Position numbers and translations under genes: made by a program
Assembly: GCA_934373455.1 (NCBI GenBank)
Contig: CAKRON010000119.1
Location: 1 to 6,564, forward strand
Direction: 5' to 3'
DNA: 6,564 nucleotides
DNA from: an uncultured Marvinbryantia sp.
Lineage (GTDB): Bacteria > Bacillota > Clostridia > Lachnospirales > Lachnospiraceae
The notes under the pieces: model-generated
What the model was told of the DNA's origin: nothing
What the model saw: the letters and a program-made list of their open reading frames with translations, nothing else
Database searches by the model: none
Shown: positions 6,482-6,564 of the stretch, one piece after another
Numbering within the stretch: the stretch's first letter is position 1
Layout of the letters: every line of letters starts with the position of its first letter

Positions 6482-6487
6482 ACTATA
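6482..6487 (-). promoter_or_regulatory. Possible -10 box for the AI-2E gene
   Basis: Minus-strand TATAGT lies directly after the U-tract of the upstream terminator and about 35 bases before GTG 6447. No convincing -35 was found; the expected position falls inside the terminator hairpin. The gene may instead depend partly on read-through. Confidence 0.25.
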
Positions 6488-6533
6488 AAAAAAGAGACCT
6501 TTACTGCATAATAAAAAATGCAATAAAAGTCTC
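6487..6533 (-). terminator. Rho-independent terminator between the right-edge gene and the AI-2E gene
   Basis: The minus-strand RNA has 16-base arms (6518-6533 and 6494-6509) with an 8-base loop and seven U at 6487-6493. Two of the sixteen pairs are G-U wobbles, which would be A-C mismatches in plus-strand RNA. The structure is therefore built to work on minus-strand transcripts. It starts at the stop codon of the probable upstream gene. Confidence 0.8.
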
Positions 6534-6564
6534 ACCATTTCCTTATGATACCGGATGCTTCCAC
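6532..6564 (-). CDS. Possible C-terminal end of an upstream gene
   Basis: One minus-strand frame enters from the right edge, reads VEASGIIRKW and stops with TGA at 6534-6532, exactly where the terminator stem begins. A stop codon next to a terminator is the usual arrangement for the end of an operon. Only ten residues are visible and I do not recognise the protein. Another frame is also open across the edge, through the terminator, so this call rests on the terminator position alone. Confidence 0.3.
   Translation of the reverse strand: MEASGIIRKW

Overview
The window is about 6.6 kb of low-GC DNA. Its AT-rich intergenic regions, strong AGGAGG-type ribosome binding sites, sigma-A-like promoters and protein families fit a Firmicute, most likely a gut Clostridia/Lachnospiraceae member. 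That placement is inferred from style and remembered protein similarity, not from a marker gene. All genes but one lie on the minus strand. No rRNA, tRNA, CRISPR array, insertion sequence or phage gene was seen.

Layout, left to right. (1) Positions 1-64 hold the first 21 codons of a minus-strand gene that leaves the window. Upstream of it are an extended -10 promoter and a 9-bp inverted repeat that looks like an operator. (2) Positions 171-209 form a perfect 17-bp hairpin terminator able to work in both directions. (3) Positions 212-881 are a broken radical SAM gene. Three recognisable pieces lie in three different reading frames, the iron-sulfur cysteine motif is missing and the C-terminus is cut short. 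(4) Positions 933-1460 encode a six-helix HdeD/DUF308 membrane protein, 51 bp upstream of the broken gene and probably in its operon. (5) Positions 1557-2732 encode a 12-helix MFS transporter, read divergently from (6) an AraC-family regulator at 2844-3761. These form a classic regulator/transporter pair sharing a 111-bp control region. (7) Positions 3783-5183 encode a membrane-anchored phospholipase D family protein with two HKD motifs, closest in motif style to ClsC-type cardiolipin synthases. (8) Positions 5230-6447 encode an AI-2E family (PF01594) transporter, upstream of and in line with the phospholipase D gene. A hairpin terminator at 6487-6533 separates it from a gene that ends at the right edge.

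How the genes work together. The AraC protein probably senses a small ligand, perhaps a sugar or glycoside, and controls the adjacent transporter. The AI-2E and phospholipase D genes may form a two-gene envelope operon, although the second also has its own promoter inside the end of the first. The HdeD-like gene and the decayed radical SAM gene form a third unit.

No clear new biological system is visible. The most informative observations are: the radical SAM gene and its two apparent microhomology deletion joints; a 17-bp identical promoter core upstream of two separate genes; the operator-like palindrome at 113-143; and the ClsC-like motifs of the phospholipase D protein.
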